This document shows positions 1 to 11,134 of a stretch of DNA of 64,000 bases, one piece after another (within the stretch, counting starts at the first letter, position 1; each line of letters begins with the position of its first letter). Source of the stretch: Epiperipatus broadwayi (taxonomy: Eukaryota; Onychophora; Udeonychophora; Euonychophora; Peripatidae). The notes below the pieces were generated by a model, which was not told the origin of the DNA, did not search any database, and was given only the letters and a program-made list of their open reading frames with translations. A program made the translations under genes and the position numbers. The stretch spans positions 3,209,753 through 3,273,752 of the forward strand of contig JAQFVV010012423.1 in NCBI GenBank assembly GCA_028023455.1, written 5' to 3'.

Positions 1-35
1 AGAGACATTGATTTATAGTATTATATATTTCATCA
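1..35 (+). mobile_element. Possible PLE 3' terminus at window edge
   Basis: The first bases read agacattgattta, which matches the string (aata)cagacattgatt found at the 3' ends of PLE-A (about 4,963) and PLE-B (about 31,033), each followed by AT-rich sequence. It is probably the end of a PLE lying mostly outside the window. The match is short, so the call is weak. Confidence 0.3.
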
Positions 36-1440
36 AGATATGTTAGCTTTAAAACTAGTAAAAAATATTTGGATCCATTAGATTGTGCTCTTTAATTTTA
101 AGGATGTAAGTCATGTTTTAATTTACAAAAGTAAACAAGGTTTTAAAAATTTCAATAATTATCATGAAATATTATTGAATAAATTGTTTTTTATTCCACA
201 AAAGCTAAAGGCATTATTGATATAATCTTTAGTACTAGATGAATATAAGAATTGTCATAAAGAAAGACATAATTTGCACAATGCCTTTGACACTTTTGTT
301 CAAACTGTTAATCAAGCATATCTGTGATACTATTAAAAATTAGTTAGGTATTTATTGAATCTTTCCTTGTTATTATAACTTCTTTATGATGATGTAAGAA
401 CATGTGTTAGTGTAAAGATCCAAAATTCTAAAGTCATATAAATAAAAATGATAACTAAATAGAGAGAGCATACTAGTTTCAACATTGAATTCTATTTTTA
501 ATTTAATAGATTTTGAAATAATTTATAAGTAAACTTTCTAAATCAAGCTGCACTATATGATACAAATTTGAGATGGGGTCTTTAAAATCAAAAAAAATAA
601 GAACTCATTTTACTGACTTCTAGAATGATGATATTGCTTGTTCTTGGGCTATTTTACATTATATAATCTACTAAGACTTTCATTTAATAACTATGGTTCA
701 AAAAATTGATGTACTTTAGCAGTAAATGATATATAAGTAAAATCTTCAGTAACTTTTAACTTGGAGTATGATTTGGTTTGAAATAATCAGTAAATTAAGT
801 ATTTAATAACATTTTTTAATAGAAATACAATGTTGGGTTTTGAAATGTGACTTATGTTATTATATAAATTAAACAATTAAAATAAAACAAAAAACTATCA
901 TAAATTTTAACTATTTGACTTAAATTATACATATAACTGTTTTTCTACTAAATTTCTTGCACAGAGTAAGAAATGGACTCTCTGATATAAATTTATTGAA
1001 AAAGTTTCATTCAATAATGTTCGGAAATATTTTGAAAATATATCAATGTGTGTTCATCTTATTAGATATGATGTAGTGAATCTATATTTATAGAGACATA
1101 TTTTTATATAAGTAAATGTAAAATGTTCATTAAGAAGACAGGTATTATTATTATTTTTTTTTTTTTACAATTTTGATTATTTTCGTTAATAGGATTTGCT
1201 TAATGATAAACACAGTTAACAAAGTATCTTTAGATAATAATGTTAGACTTTTTAAAATAAACTATTTATATTAAAAGATATTAGAAGTTAATATAACAAA
1301 ATATCAAACACAACTAAATCTGATTGTGGTATATGTAATCAGATATAAGTGGCTAGGATTAATTTGTAAATATATATATATTTTTTTATATTTACCTTAT
1401 TTTTGTTTTTGTAGTATTATAATAACCGTCTTATTTAATA
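36..1440. other. Non-coding AT-rich stretch
   Basis: No convincing reading frame, RNA gene or repeat was seen here. The sequence is about three quarters A+T with short homopolymer runs. Confidence 0.5.
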
Positions 1441-1445
1441 TTTGT

Positions 1446-1448
1446 TAG

Positions 1449-1491
<43 letters not shown>
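1446..1491. repeat. (AT)n microsatellite
   Basis: An uninterrupted dinucleotide run just left of the first FB foldback copy. Confidence 0.95.
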
Positions 1492-1493
<2 letters not shown>

Positions 1494-1499
1494 AGTATA

Positions 1500-1815
1500 A
1501 AGTCTATACTGAAATTAATGTAATTAGAAGGGATTTGAACTTGGACTTTTAATCTCCCTTTAGCTCTCCACTACGTCTTATATAACCGATACACATGACC
1601 ACACACATGCAAAAAGATAAATGATTTCCAATATACATATTTTGTATTATACCAGCACTCATCACTTAGTATAAATCATCATCTCTTACACACATATATA
1701 ATCAGTGCTCAATTTATATTAACATTTTAATGGGCATGCTTCAATATTTCAATACTCCAATTCTTAGACATCCATATTATTAAAAACCTGATGACGAAAA
1801 TTTCAAAGCCCTTAC
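1500..1815 (+). repeat. FB foldback family, copy 1 (left arm plus part of centre)
   Basis: The opening agaagggatttgaacttgg, followed by a block with ctctccact, acacatgaccacacac and a caatatacatatttt segment, matches the left arms of FB copies at 1,925, 39,240 and 47,005. It then runs into a central part (gtgctcaatttatattaa, then a degenerate form of the hairpin seen clearly at 39,455-39,655). The right arm is missing. It has no coding capacity and looks like a non-autonomous foldback or MITE-like repeat. Confidence 0.6.
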
Positions 1816-1924
1816 TGATACAACTATTATTGTCATACCCATGTTGACTTTAAATCACTTTGATTCCTCATTTATAGGATATTAATATGTTTATTTAAAT
1901 ATATAGAAGAAGAATGGGCAGAAG

Positions 1925-2175
1925 TCTATATTAAACTTAATAATTAGAAGAAATTTGATGGCAGAATTTCAAGATCTCTTTAGCTATCCACTCCATCATA
2001 TACAATCAATACACATGGCCACATGTATATAAAATAGATAAATAATCTCCAATACAAGTATTTCCTGCTGAATAAGCACTCATTATTCAGTCCATAACAT
2101 CATGGAACATGGAGAAGATTGATGTCTGTACATTAAAGTTGTAAGACTTGTTACCTTAATAAAAACTGAGTGCTG

Positions 2176-2268
<93 letters not shown>

Positions 2269-2450
2269 GTGATGATAATGATCTGGATCAACTGATGAGT
2301 AGTGGTTCAGCATATAATAAGTAAATTGTAGATTATTTATCTTTTTCACATGTATATGGTCATAAATATTTGTTGAATAAGATGGAGTGGATAGCTAAAG
2401 GGATCTTGAAAGTCATTGTTGAAATCCATTCTAATTACATTAAGTTCCAT
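1925..2450. repeat. FB foldback family, copy 2 (both arms)
   Basis: The left arm (about 1,960-2,100) and right arm (about 2,265-2,425) are inverted complements. For example tcaagatctctttagctatc on the left mirrors gatagctaaagggatcttga-like sequence on the right. The centre holds a piece of the family hairpin and an (AT)n run at 2,179-2,265. The translated frame across this region is only an artefact of the AT run. Confidence 0.65.
2179..2265. repeat. (AT)n microsatellite inside FB copy 2
   Basis: About 43 AT units at the centre of the foldback element. Other FB copies carry AT runs at the same relative place, so the run appears to be part of the family structure. Confidence 0.95.
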
Positions 2451-2589
2451 ATAGATAATGTATTTATATCTAAATATTACAGATTCAGCCTGAATTCTGA
2501 TCATCCCTCTTCTGTGTATTCAAATGCACATATTAAGGTCATATTCATGAAGCATCAGCATGGCTTAAACTCAACATGGATATGACAAT

Positions 2590-2735
2590 AATATTGGCAT
2601 CAGCAAGAACTTTGAACATTTCATCATCAGATTTTCAATGAGATGGATGGCTAAAGAATTAGAGTGTGGAGAGGATTGAAGTCTGTCCATTAAAGTTTGA
2701 GATTTGCTACATTAATATAAAATGAGCATATATAG
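2590..2735. repeat. FB family central fragment
   Basis: The sequence atcatcagattttcaatg, then agatggatgg, then gaagtctgtccattaaag, parallels the right half of the FB central hairpin at about 39,560-39,650. It ends just before PLE-A, much as the FB sequence at 39.65 kb ends before PLE-D. Confidence 0.5.
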
Positions 2736-2808
2736 ACACATAAATTAATAAATAAATATTTGAAAATACAGTACTTAAAAGTTTGAAAAAAATATATGTA
2801 TAACCATC

Positions 2809-2854
2809 AGTTAGAAGCACTTTCAACTAACTTGTGGCTTTGTCATCTATCACT
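2809..2854 (-). ncRNA. Hammerhead-like motif at 3' end of PLE-A, minus copy
   Basis: On the minus strand the order is AGT-ga-TAG, ATGACAA, a short weak stem, GAAAGTGCTT, then CTA-A-ACT. TAG/CTA and AGT/ACT can pair to make stem I. The arrangement follows a hammerhead (stem I, core, stem II, GAAA, short stem III, cleavage site, stem I), but the core is not the canonical CUGANGA: positions 3 and 8 differ. It may be a relic or a derived form; activity is not claimed. Confidence 0.35.
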
Positions 2855-2879
2855 TTTAAAATGCCAGCTTTTCCATAAT

Positions 2880-3583
2880 TCCATGATGTCAACTTTCCCA
2901 TAATTCTATAATTTTAACATTTGCTGCTTGCCTATTAATTAAATCTTGCTTATATTTAAATATTAACATTGCCTCTTTAATTTTCTTTTTATTATTATTT
3001 CTTTTAGTTTCCAATATTTTACATTGTTATAATTAAAATCAAAACCATATATACATGATTTATTATGGTCATAAAATACAGAAGCTGATAAATTATCATT
3101 ATTTTTAAAATTTTGATTTGTATTTTGAACCCTTTTAAATAATAACAAGTGCTCTTTTGTTCTTTTTTCCAATGCGTACTTCGATTCACCTATATATCCA
3201 CTGCCACACCTACATGTCCATTTGTAAATTATACAATTTTTATTTGTCAATAAAGTTTTATCTTTTGATTTGTTTATTAATTTATTTAATGTGCATGATG
3301 CATAAAATGCAATATCGCACATTCCTTTATAAAATTTCTTAATGAAACTTGCCAGTTGATTCAAAATGTATGGTATTGATATCCACAGTTTTTTATCAAA
3401 AGAATTAATGCTATTATTATTTTTATATTTAGAAGTAAAATTTTTACCAGTATAATAAACACAATCATATTTGTATCCAACGTTTAACAAGTCATTATAA
3501 TAAATTTCAATATTTTTAGTTTTATCTGATGCATATTTACAAAGGTTATCATTTCTAAATAAAAACGATTTCAAACCTGCCAT
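2880..3583 (-). pseudogene. PLE-A GIY-YIG endonuclease domain and end of RT, broken
   Basis: This is the C-terminal half of a Penelope-type RT/endonuclease. It reads from a conserved AGLKSFLFRND segment into a GIY-YIG nuclease domain: IIYKWTCRCGSGYIGES holds the paired aromatic motifs, followed by a typical EKRTKEH helix and a ready-made DHN triad (FYDHNKSC). The GIY-YIG nuclease nicks the DNA used to prime reverse transcription. Near 3,010 the frame shifts: the plus-strand copy continues as VKILETER and ends in ITELWES, while this copy goes out of frame. Immediately upstream a single TGA at 3,587-3,589 separates it from the RT part. Confidence 0.75.
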
Positions 3584-3586
3584 TTT

Positions 3587-4290
3587 ATGTCACATTGGTA
3601 CTTTTGATTCATATGGAATATATCCTCTTTTTGCTATTGGTTTAAGAGTCATATAGTAATCCAGTTTATCCTTGTTTCTAATAGTCTTAAGATCTAAAAA
3701 TTGAACACTCATTGAATTTTTATCTGTTTTAATCCAATTTAAGCCTTTTATATTATTTAATTCACTAAACAAATCATTAATAGGATTTGGCTTTCCACAG
3801 ACAAAAACATCATCAACATATCGATTGTATAAAATAATATCTTTCTGATAATGTTTATTTTTTAAAATATCTTCTTCATATGTAGATATAACAAAATTAC
3901 ATATTTGGGCATCTGTAGGAAAACCCATGGGCCACCCATTATTCATTTTATAAAATTCTTGCTTAAAAACTGCATAAATGTTTCTATCAATAATATTTAA
4001 CGTTTAAACAATAAATTTTATTATTTAATATTAACATTTTTTAACTAAAATGCCTTATTAATTATTTCAACAGAAGCCATTTTGTCTATTGATCCATACA
4101 TTTCACTGCTATCAAAGGTACAAATTACATCATAATTATCAATAACAACATTATTAATTTTACCAATGAAATCAAATGATGAACATATTGTATACATACC
4201 AAAAACAACAATTTCCTGTAACATTTTCTCAATCAATTTACATGTTTTATAATAAAATGCACCCCCAAAATCAATCATTAATCATAATGG
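3587..4290 (-). pseudogene. PLE-A reverse transcriptase core, broken
   Basis: Two pieces of a PLE reverse transcriptase are recognisable. The 4,045-4,278 piece has IVVFGMYTICSSFDF and a motif A-like CTFDSSEMYGSID with the first catalytic Asp. The 3,590-3,946 piece has NNGWPMGFPTDAQICNF (motif B) and YNRYVDDVFVCG (motif C, YVDD). They are separated by frame lesions at 3,947-4,044. The frame meets a TGA after YESKVPM, where PLE-D reads SKVHMSHKLAGLKSF, so one Ser codon has become a stop. There is no intact start. The protein family assignment is good; this copy cannot be functional. Confidence 0.75.
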
Positions 4291-4324
4291 ATCTTTTTCT
4301 TTATGCAATTTTATGCAAGTTTCA

Positions 4325-4792
4325 TTAAGAATTTTATAAAGAAATATGTGATATTGCATTTCATGCACCACCTACTCCATGCACCACCTACATTAAATAA
4401 ATTAATAAACAATTCAAAATATAAAACTTTATTGACAAATAAAAATTATCATTTACAAATGGACATGTAGGTGTGGCAGTGGATATATAGGTGAATTGTG
4501 GTGCACATTGGAAAAAAGAACAAAAGAGCACTTATTATAATTTAAAAGGTTCAAAATGCAAAACAAAATTTTATTAAATAATGATCATTTATCAGCTTCT
4601 GTCTTTTATGACCATAATAAATCATGTATATATGGTTTTGATTTTAATTATAACAATGTAAAAATATTGGAAACTGAAAGAAGTAATAATAAAATGAAAA
4701 TTAAAGAGGCAATATTAATATTTAAATATAAGCAAGATTTAATTAATAGGCAAGCAGCAAACATTAAAATTACAGAATTATGGGAAAGTTGA
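4325..4792 (+). pseudogene. PLE-A second copy: GIY-YIG fragment
   Basis: This is the plus-strand partner of the minus copy. It starts with sequence equal to the FIKKFYKGMCDIAF stretch and runs through a damaged GIY-YIG region (tggacatgtaggtgtggcag, ggatatataggtga). It is open only from 4,556, where DHNKSCIYGFDFNYNN and the end INRQAANIKITELWES are intact. It preserves the C-terminus that the minus copy has lost, and carries a small tandem duplication (caccacctac repeated) near 4,365-4,391. Confidence 0.7.
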
Positions 4793-4826
4793 CTTCATGA
4801 AATTATGAGAAATCTGACATGTCAAA

Positions 4827-4872
4827 AGTGATAGTTGACAAAGCTACAAGTTAATTGAAAGTGATTCTAAAT
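4827..4872 (+). ncRNA. Hammerhead-like motif at 3' end of PLE-A, plus copy
   Basis: This mirrors 2,809-2,854: AGT-ga-TAG, TTGACAA, a short stem, GAAAGTGATT, CTA. The inner TAG/CTA of stem I is kept, while the outer AGT/ACT pair is damaged (AAT). It lies 35 bases after the GIY-YIG stop codon. Confidence 0.35.
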
Positions 4873-5336
4873 GATGGTTATACACATATTTTTTTATAAA
4901 CTTTTAAGTACTGTATTTTCAAATATTTATTTATAAATTTACATATATTATTTTGAAGAAATACAGACATTGATTTGTAATATTATTATAATATATATAT
5001 ATATATATTATAATGATCCAGAGAAAGAGACTTAACGTAATCTGCACTACAGGGTGCCATCTAGGCATTTGAACCTAGAAAAAATTATAAAGTAGGCAGA
5101 TATGTAAGTCAAAAAAAAATTTTTTTATTTTATTTTACATATTTTGATATCCAGTCATTATCCCATTGTCACTAGCTCAGGGAGTAGCAGAGATTTATAT
5201 TTATAATAAATTCTTATCTAAGAATAATTTTTAAAAAAGAATAAAATAAGTCACTGCCAGTAATTAACATACAAACATTTATTTACGCACATATATATAT
5301 ATATATATGTTAAAACGAAGATTTGCACGGGTTAAA

Positions 5337-5519
5337 TATATAAAATACATATTTTGCGGGTTCATCCGTGTTAAAAACTTTTAATATCAATACACTGACG
5401 TTTCGACTTGGTCACACAAGCCATCCACAGATAACTCTGTGGATGGCTTGTGTGACCAAGTCGAAACGTCAGTGTATTGATATTAAAAGTTTTTAACATG
5501 GATGAACCCGCAAAATATG

Positions 5520-5530
<11 letters not shown>
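5337..5530. repeat. Near-perfect palindrome, 94-bp arms, 6-nt loop
   Basis: Left arm 5,337-5,430 and right arm 5,437-5,530 are inverted complements with very few differences (one is cgtg/catg), round the loop ataact. Reading outward, each arm has accaagtcgaaacgtcagtg and ends in AT repeats. The GAAACGTC string and outward polarity resemble the PLE 3' ends in this window. It sits inside LTR-like copy 1, interrupting it. Confidence 0.85.
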
Positions 5531-5562
<32 letters not shown>

Positions 5563-5578
5563 ATATATATATATATAT
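5524..5578. repeat. (AT)n microsatellite
   Basis: AT run interrupted by one TTTT, abutting the right arm of the palindrome. Confidence 0.9.
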
Positions 5579-7504
5579 AAAATTTAACATTATTATTTTA
5601 GCATGTTTACTTTAACATTTAACATTATTTTTAACTCTTATTTTAGATTTTAATTTACATTTTAATTTTTATACTATTATAAGTTCGCACAGATGGGTTT
5701 ATAAAAGTTTGTTTTAAAATGTTGAGTACAGATCGGTTACATAGATTACATGGTTAAAAACATTTCAAAATAAACATAAATGATCAAAATACAAAGTCAA
5801 TGATGCTGTCAATTTCATAGGGAATACAAGAAACACAATGGAATTCATCATAAGATATCGCAGAGACACCAATAACTTAAAAGACATCCGAATAAAAACA
5901 TTTTAGATAACGTAAGGTATCATTATTTACCGAATGTCTATATATTTTGATCAAATATGAAAACCATAAACATAATTAACTGATAACGAATCCATGCAAT
6001 GTCCATACCCAACTTAAATTTAATGCATTTTTATTTAGAGTGTCGAGTATGAATAGACTACATAGATTTGCATTTGAAAGAAAATATTCTATTTTTATTT
6101 AACATTAGGCCAAAAGTTCGCAGTCAAACTAACGTCAATTCATCTGATATATCGATGCTTTCAATGTAATACAAAATACGGCAGCACAAAATATTAATAG
6201 AAGAAATTGCCTCTTGTCAGATAGGAATACTACATTTATCCGATAAGAAGAGCAATAAAAAAAACTCCATAGGAAAGGACTACGGTCATTTTGCCAACTT
6301 ACGAATCGCATTCCATAGGCCAAAAAGGAAGTGTGTGGCGTATAAAGTGATTCTGCCCATAGTGAACCTCATACTACATCTACTAAGTACACCATTATAT
6401 CCAATCCATTGACCAAATTCAACTATGAAACAACTAACCCAAGATTACCCTCCCCTAATATAACTTTACAAATCTATATAGCTGTTCACGCCCAACTCAA
6501 GTTTAACATTTATATAATTTAATTTATCGCAAAACAAAAATCATAAATAAAACTTAAAGAATAAAAAAAAATAAATGGAAATGATTTAAAAAAAAATACA
6601 TCAAATAAAATTATAACTAATTAATAAATAATTTAGTTTGGTCAGATAGAAATCTATTTCTATTTTTTTTTTTTAAATACAGGGGAAGTTTATATTTTAA
6701 AGTTCTTAATGTTTTTAAATGTTCATTAATTATATATTTCTTACTGTTTTGAAAAATGACTGTAGTCTCTGATTTTTTTGTAATGGAAGGTGTTAATTCC
6801 CGCAAAGTCATATGGAGATCAGTGTGCAGTTAACCATTGGTCCTTTATGGTTGATGGTATTTTTCTGGGCCTTGATGTCCTGTGGTCTGCAATATTGGAA
6901 AACGATGTTTCATTTTTTTGAACGACTGAAGGAATTGAAAGTGCATCTTTTAATCCCTTCTCCTCCAACCCTCTCCAACTTAACACATATCTGTCATCTT
7001 GTAATAACTAACTAATAATTTCCAAACTTTTCCTTTTATATTAATTTTAAGGATTCAATTGACATTACATCATTGATGTGATGGTCCTTTTGCTCCAATT
7101 CCATTGTTTTTTCCTCCTATCTGACTTTTGCTTATACATTTTAAATGCCCAAGGGCTAGTTTATATTTAACTAATTAAAACAATCATTTCCATTTTCTGA
7201 TTAATTAATGTGTTTTCCAAACTTATATATATATATTTATCTCTAAATCTTTTTGAGTTTTTGTTTTTAAAATATCTTTTCTATTTTTAATAAAGTTTTA
7301 TTTTAATAATTTTTTTTTTCGTCTGTGCGATTTTATATATATATATATATATATACGAGTTTAAGATAGAATTAATTTTCAATTTTTAATTCTTAAAAAA
7401 GATGTTTTTATTTGCGAACTTTATTTTTTTTTCATGTTTAATAATAAAAAAACAATGTAACGTCGTCTGTGCTCGTTACAATATATATTGGTGTGTGTGT
7501 GTGC

Positions 7505-7610
7505 ACGCATGATAATCTGTATGAACTTATTAGCACTGGTTTCACATGTATGTAGTCATGTATATTTATTGGTGGAGTGGATATCTCAAAGTAGCTTCAA
7601 TATCTGAATT
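7505..7610 (-). repeat. FB family right-arm fragment
   Basis: The order gataatctg, actta..agcactggtt, cacatgtatgtagtcatgta, ggtggagtggatatct follows the right arm of FB copy 2 (about 2,268-2,400). It is a decayed remnant. Confidence 0.4.
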
Positions 7611-7619
7611 TATATTTTT

Positions 7620-7955
7620 TCTATATATGTATAATTCACATGTGAAATTCGTAAAAAAATATTTTAAACAACTTGAAAACAATGTCAATTTTTTATATCA
7701 ATGACAATCTAGTAATCTAAAAACGGTGGCCTGCTTTTTGTAATAAATTTAGGAATCTTATTTGTGAATTATTAATATACTGAGAATTAATTGCTTCAGA
7801 AATAGTTATATAATTAATTATTTGGTATATGTAAATACATACATGTAACGAGGTGCTTTTTCTAATTTTTACATCATAAAACTAAGTGCACTTTTGGTGA
7901 TGAGCTCAATAATCATAGCTATAACTATGGTGTTCATACATGAAGATATAATCAG
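7620..7955. other. Non-coding AT-rich stretch
   Basis: Nothing recognisable was seen between the FB fragment and the RTE 3' end. Confidence 0.5.
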
Positions 7956-7957
7956 CT

Positions 7958-9535
7958 TTATGATCATCATCATCAAGAATTATCGATCCACTGAGGATAA
8001 AGGTCTCTCCAATTTCAATCCATCTTTTCCTCTCTTTAGCTTTTCTTCTCCACATCACCCCTGCAAACTTTCTTATTTAATACACACATCTTACATGTCG
8101 TCTCTTTCTGGGTCTTTTACAATCTCTTGGAATACAGTTTAAAATTTCAATTGTCCATCTGTTATCATCTCTTCTAACAATATGTCCAGCCCAACTCCAC
8201 TGCAGTCTTTTAATTTTTTCAATATAGTCAGTAAAATATGTTTGTTCTCTTACCCATACATTGCATTTTCGATCCCTTCTTGTTATTCCCAATATGCATC
8301 TCTCCATACTTCTTTGAGTGGTCTGAAGTCTCTGTATTGCTCTACCATTAAATGTCCAAGTCTCAGATCCATAAGTAAGAACTGGCAAAACACATTTATT
8401 AAAAACCTTCCTTTTCAAACACATCAGCATATTTCTTTTTAGTATCAAGTTATTTCTACCAAAAGCACTCCAACCAAGTTTAATTCTATGATTAATTTCA
8501 TCCATTATATTTCCATCTGTATTAATAATCTGACCAAGGTATTTGTAACTGTTAAATTATTCTAACGCATCATAATCAATCTTTTTTTTTCATATTTTGA
8601 GAAGATATATTAAACATTACTTTAGTCTTTTTAACATTTATCTTTAGTCCTACTTCCCTACTGTCATCTGATAACTCCTGCAACATTTCCTGTAGCTCTA
8701 AAGCATTATTTGCAAAAACAACTACATCATCTGCAAAATCTAAATGACTTAAATAATTTCCATTTACTTTCACTGCTTTAGCTTCCCATTTTAATCCACA
8801 AAATACTTCTTGCAGCACTGCTGTAAAAAGTTTTGGAGATATGGAGTCACCCTGTCTTACACCCTTTTCAATGTTGATTTTCTTACTATCATTATGTAAT
8901 CTAGTTGTTTCTGTTGCATTTTTATAAATATTCTTCAAAATATGACTATATCCTGGATCTATACCTTGATGATCCAATGCTTTAATCACTGGATAAATGT
9001 TTATAGAATCAAATGTCTTTCCATAGTCTACAAATCCTAAGCATAATGGTAACTCATATTCATTTGTTCTTTCTATAATTTCTCTCAATACCTGAATATG
9101 ATCTACTGTACTAAAACCACTTTTAAATCCAGCTTGTTCTCTTGGTTGGTGGAAATCCAGTGTTTTCAGTAGACAAGTTGTTAAAAAAATTGTATAAAAC
9201 TGATAAAAGACTGATAAGTCTGTAATTTCTAATGTCTTCTTTATCACCTTTTTTAAATATTAATATTAATACTGCATTTTTCCAATCATCTGGTACATCT
9301 TTATCATTTAGACATTTGGTATATAAATTTGCTAAAAATGTTCTATTTCTTCACCTGCTTCTTTTAATATATCAATTACAATTCCATCATTACCTGGAGC
9401 CTTACCTTTCTTCACAAATTTAATTGTATGTCTCACTTCCTCATTCAAAATTCTGGGCAATTTGGAATATATAATATGTATAGGAGGCACTTGTTCGTTA
9501 TTACTATATAGTTCTTGATAGAAGTCTTCTACACA
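7958..9535 (-). mobile_element. RTE-type non-LTR retrotransposon, 5'-truncated
   Basis: On the minus strand it starts inside the region equivalent to residue 4 of the RT frame of the 26.6-29.9 kb element (VEDFYQELYSN) and runs to the simple (TGATGATGAT) tail at 7,958-7,975, the typical 3' end of this family here. The missing 5' part and the repeat tail indicate an insertion truncated during target-primed reverse transcription. Confidence 0.85.
8000..9535 (-). pseudogene. RTE reverse transcriptase, truncated and frameshifted
   Basis: Pieces in order on the minus strand: KGKAPGNDGI (9,332-9,535, an RT entry motif), then after a frame break REQAGFKSGFSTVDHIQVLRE, LGFVDYGKTFDSI (motif A), GVRQGDSISPKLFTAVL (motif B), FADDVVVFA (motif C) and LKINVKKTKVMFN in 8,576-9,247. 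Another shift leads to the C-terminal segment in 8,077-8,505 with YGSETWTFN and SWAGHIVRRDDNRWT. The endonuclease domain is absent. Motif A has Gly where the long copy has Lys (DYGKTFD against DYKKAFD). Several breaks make it non-functional. Confidence 0.8.
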
Positions 9536-9699
9536 TAAAGTTAAAAAAAACATTTTATTACTTATATGAACTGACATATGCAAAATAACTATATATAAAA
9601 GTGAATGGAAAATTAATATTATATATGTAAATATTATCACAAGAAAAAATATATAAGTAAAACAATAGTATAGTTTTTTTGCCATTTATAAGAAAACCT

Positions 9700-11040
9700 T
9701 TTAATTAAGTATGGTTAGCATGCTTTTTATACTATTCCATATTCATAATTTTAACTTGTAAACATTTACCTTATAATATTGTAAGTATAAGATCTGGTAA
9801 AACTACATTATGGAATCACCTTAACATTGCTGATTTATCAGTTAATTATTTTTAAGTGTGTGTTATATGAGCTTACATTTTTGTCAGACATTTATTATTT
9901 CAATAGGATACTAACCTTTGATGAGGTAATCAAATAACTTCTACTGTTTTCATAATTGAAATAATAAAAAAACAAAATAGTTTGTGGCCTATGTTTAAAT
10001 TCATCTAGCATATATCATGTATTCTGCTTGTGTTGTATTAATTGCATTTTTTGATTGATTATTTAAATTAATAAGTAAATCGAATGCTCAGTTAATGCCA
10101 ATTGTATATATGTTTTAATTTGTTTGTAAATTGAAAGCTAAAATTGCATAAAAATTTAAACTTTATTTTTATGTAATAGAAATTCCCTTTTACATTACAA
10201 TGCACCTATAATATAAATGTTATCTATAGAAGACTTCTTCAAACCTTCAATAGCAAACTTTTCACATTCTCTCTCTTAAGTTACAATTTTATACAAGTGG
10301 CGATTTTTAAATGAAAATTATAGCTTTTTCACAGAGGCAAATCTCTCAGTACAGTAGCACCACTCTGTTCAAACCACAATAATCAATGGATTCAAGAATG
10401 TTTTTGTATAAAATCCCTATCTAGGACCTGCTCATTCAATATAGTTTCTAGCTTGTGGCTTTCATTGGTGAGACGACTTGGATATAAAAGCACTTGCATT
10501 AGATCTTAATATATAGGTGCAGTGCTCTCAGATACAAAGCTCCACACTGATTAAAACCACTGGGGATACTGAATAGGTAGGCACTAAATAAAAATTTTAT
10601 GCACAAACCTTCCTGCATCATTGATTATTCTGGATGGCACTGAATGTTGCTACTATATATTTAGTTTTGCCTTTGGGTAAACAGCTTGTGTAAGGATAAG
10701 GAATGTTGATAATGTGGTGTTGATGGTTTAATATATAGCTTCTGAAAAGGAAAAAAAATTAATTGTGAAAAATTTTCTCCTATATGTGTCTTATACCTCT
10801 TTATATTAGGGTTGTGTTTCATTTTAACATTGTCTTTGATCACATTTTCTAGTTTATAGACACTACATTCATATACTGATCTATTTAATGTACCATCAAT
10901 TGATCTCTTAACATTTTTCTTGTAATTTGTCATGATTCATTGCCATTTTTTTTAACTTTTATAGCCTCAGGAATTGTTTATTATTAGTAATTGATAATTT
11001 CTTAGTAACATCAAAAGTTAAAAACTTTATTTAATGTATA
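9700..11040. other. Non-coding AT-rich stretch
   Basis: No domain-bearing frame or repeat was recognised. A 90-codon minus-strand frame at 10,661-10,933 has no recognisable motif and is probably chance. Confidence 0.4.
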
Positions 11041-11044
11041 TTAT

Positions 11045-11134
11045 CTCCTCATTTATATATATATATATATATATAAATGAGGAGATATGAGGAGATATAT
11101 ATATATACCTATATATATATATATATATATATAG
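11045..11134. repeat. (AT)n with nested palindrome
   Basis: AT runs joined by ctcctcattta...taaatgaggag inverted repeat, then gaggagat repeated and another AT run flanked by acct/aggt. This can form nested hairpins. Confidence 0.8.

Larger units (their letters stand above)
2740..4985. mobile_element. PLE-A: head-to-head pair of Penelope-like elements
   Basis: A minus-strand copy (4,319 back to about 2,740) with reverse transcriptase and GIY-YIG sequence abuts a shorter plus-strand copy (about 4,320-4,985) with only the GIY-YIG part. The two 3' flanks are inverted complements (for example the sequence round the stop codon and the gttgac/gtcaac block). Both copies are 5'-truncated at the junction, and both carry lesions. 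The right end has aatacagacattgatt and then AT-rich sequence, as in PLE-B. Confidence 0.75.
5010..7483 (+). repeat. LTR-like long repeat, copy 1
   Basis: It begins tataatgatcc, shares gtgccatctaggcatttga and ataaagtaggcagat with copy 2 at 24,519, and ends ctcgttaca, so the ends are imperfect inverted complements of the TGTAACG...CGTTACA kind common in invertebrate LTRs. Two internal modules can be traced in both copies: one with cgcacagat to acatccgaataaa (here about 5,690-6,030) and one with gtcgagtatgaat to cctcatactacatctacta (here about 6,040-6,510). It has no RT or integrase frame, so it is best read as a solo LTR or non-autonomous repeat. Short open frames inside are not believed. Confidence 0.5.

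Noticed and set aside
10661-10933. 90-codon minus-strand frame
   Set aside because: No recognisable motif, Lys/Asn-rich as expected from AT-rich DNA, and no supporting context.
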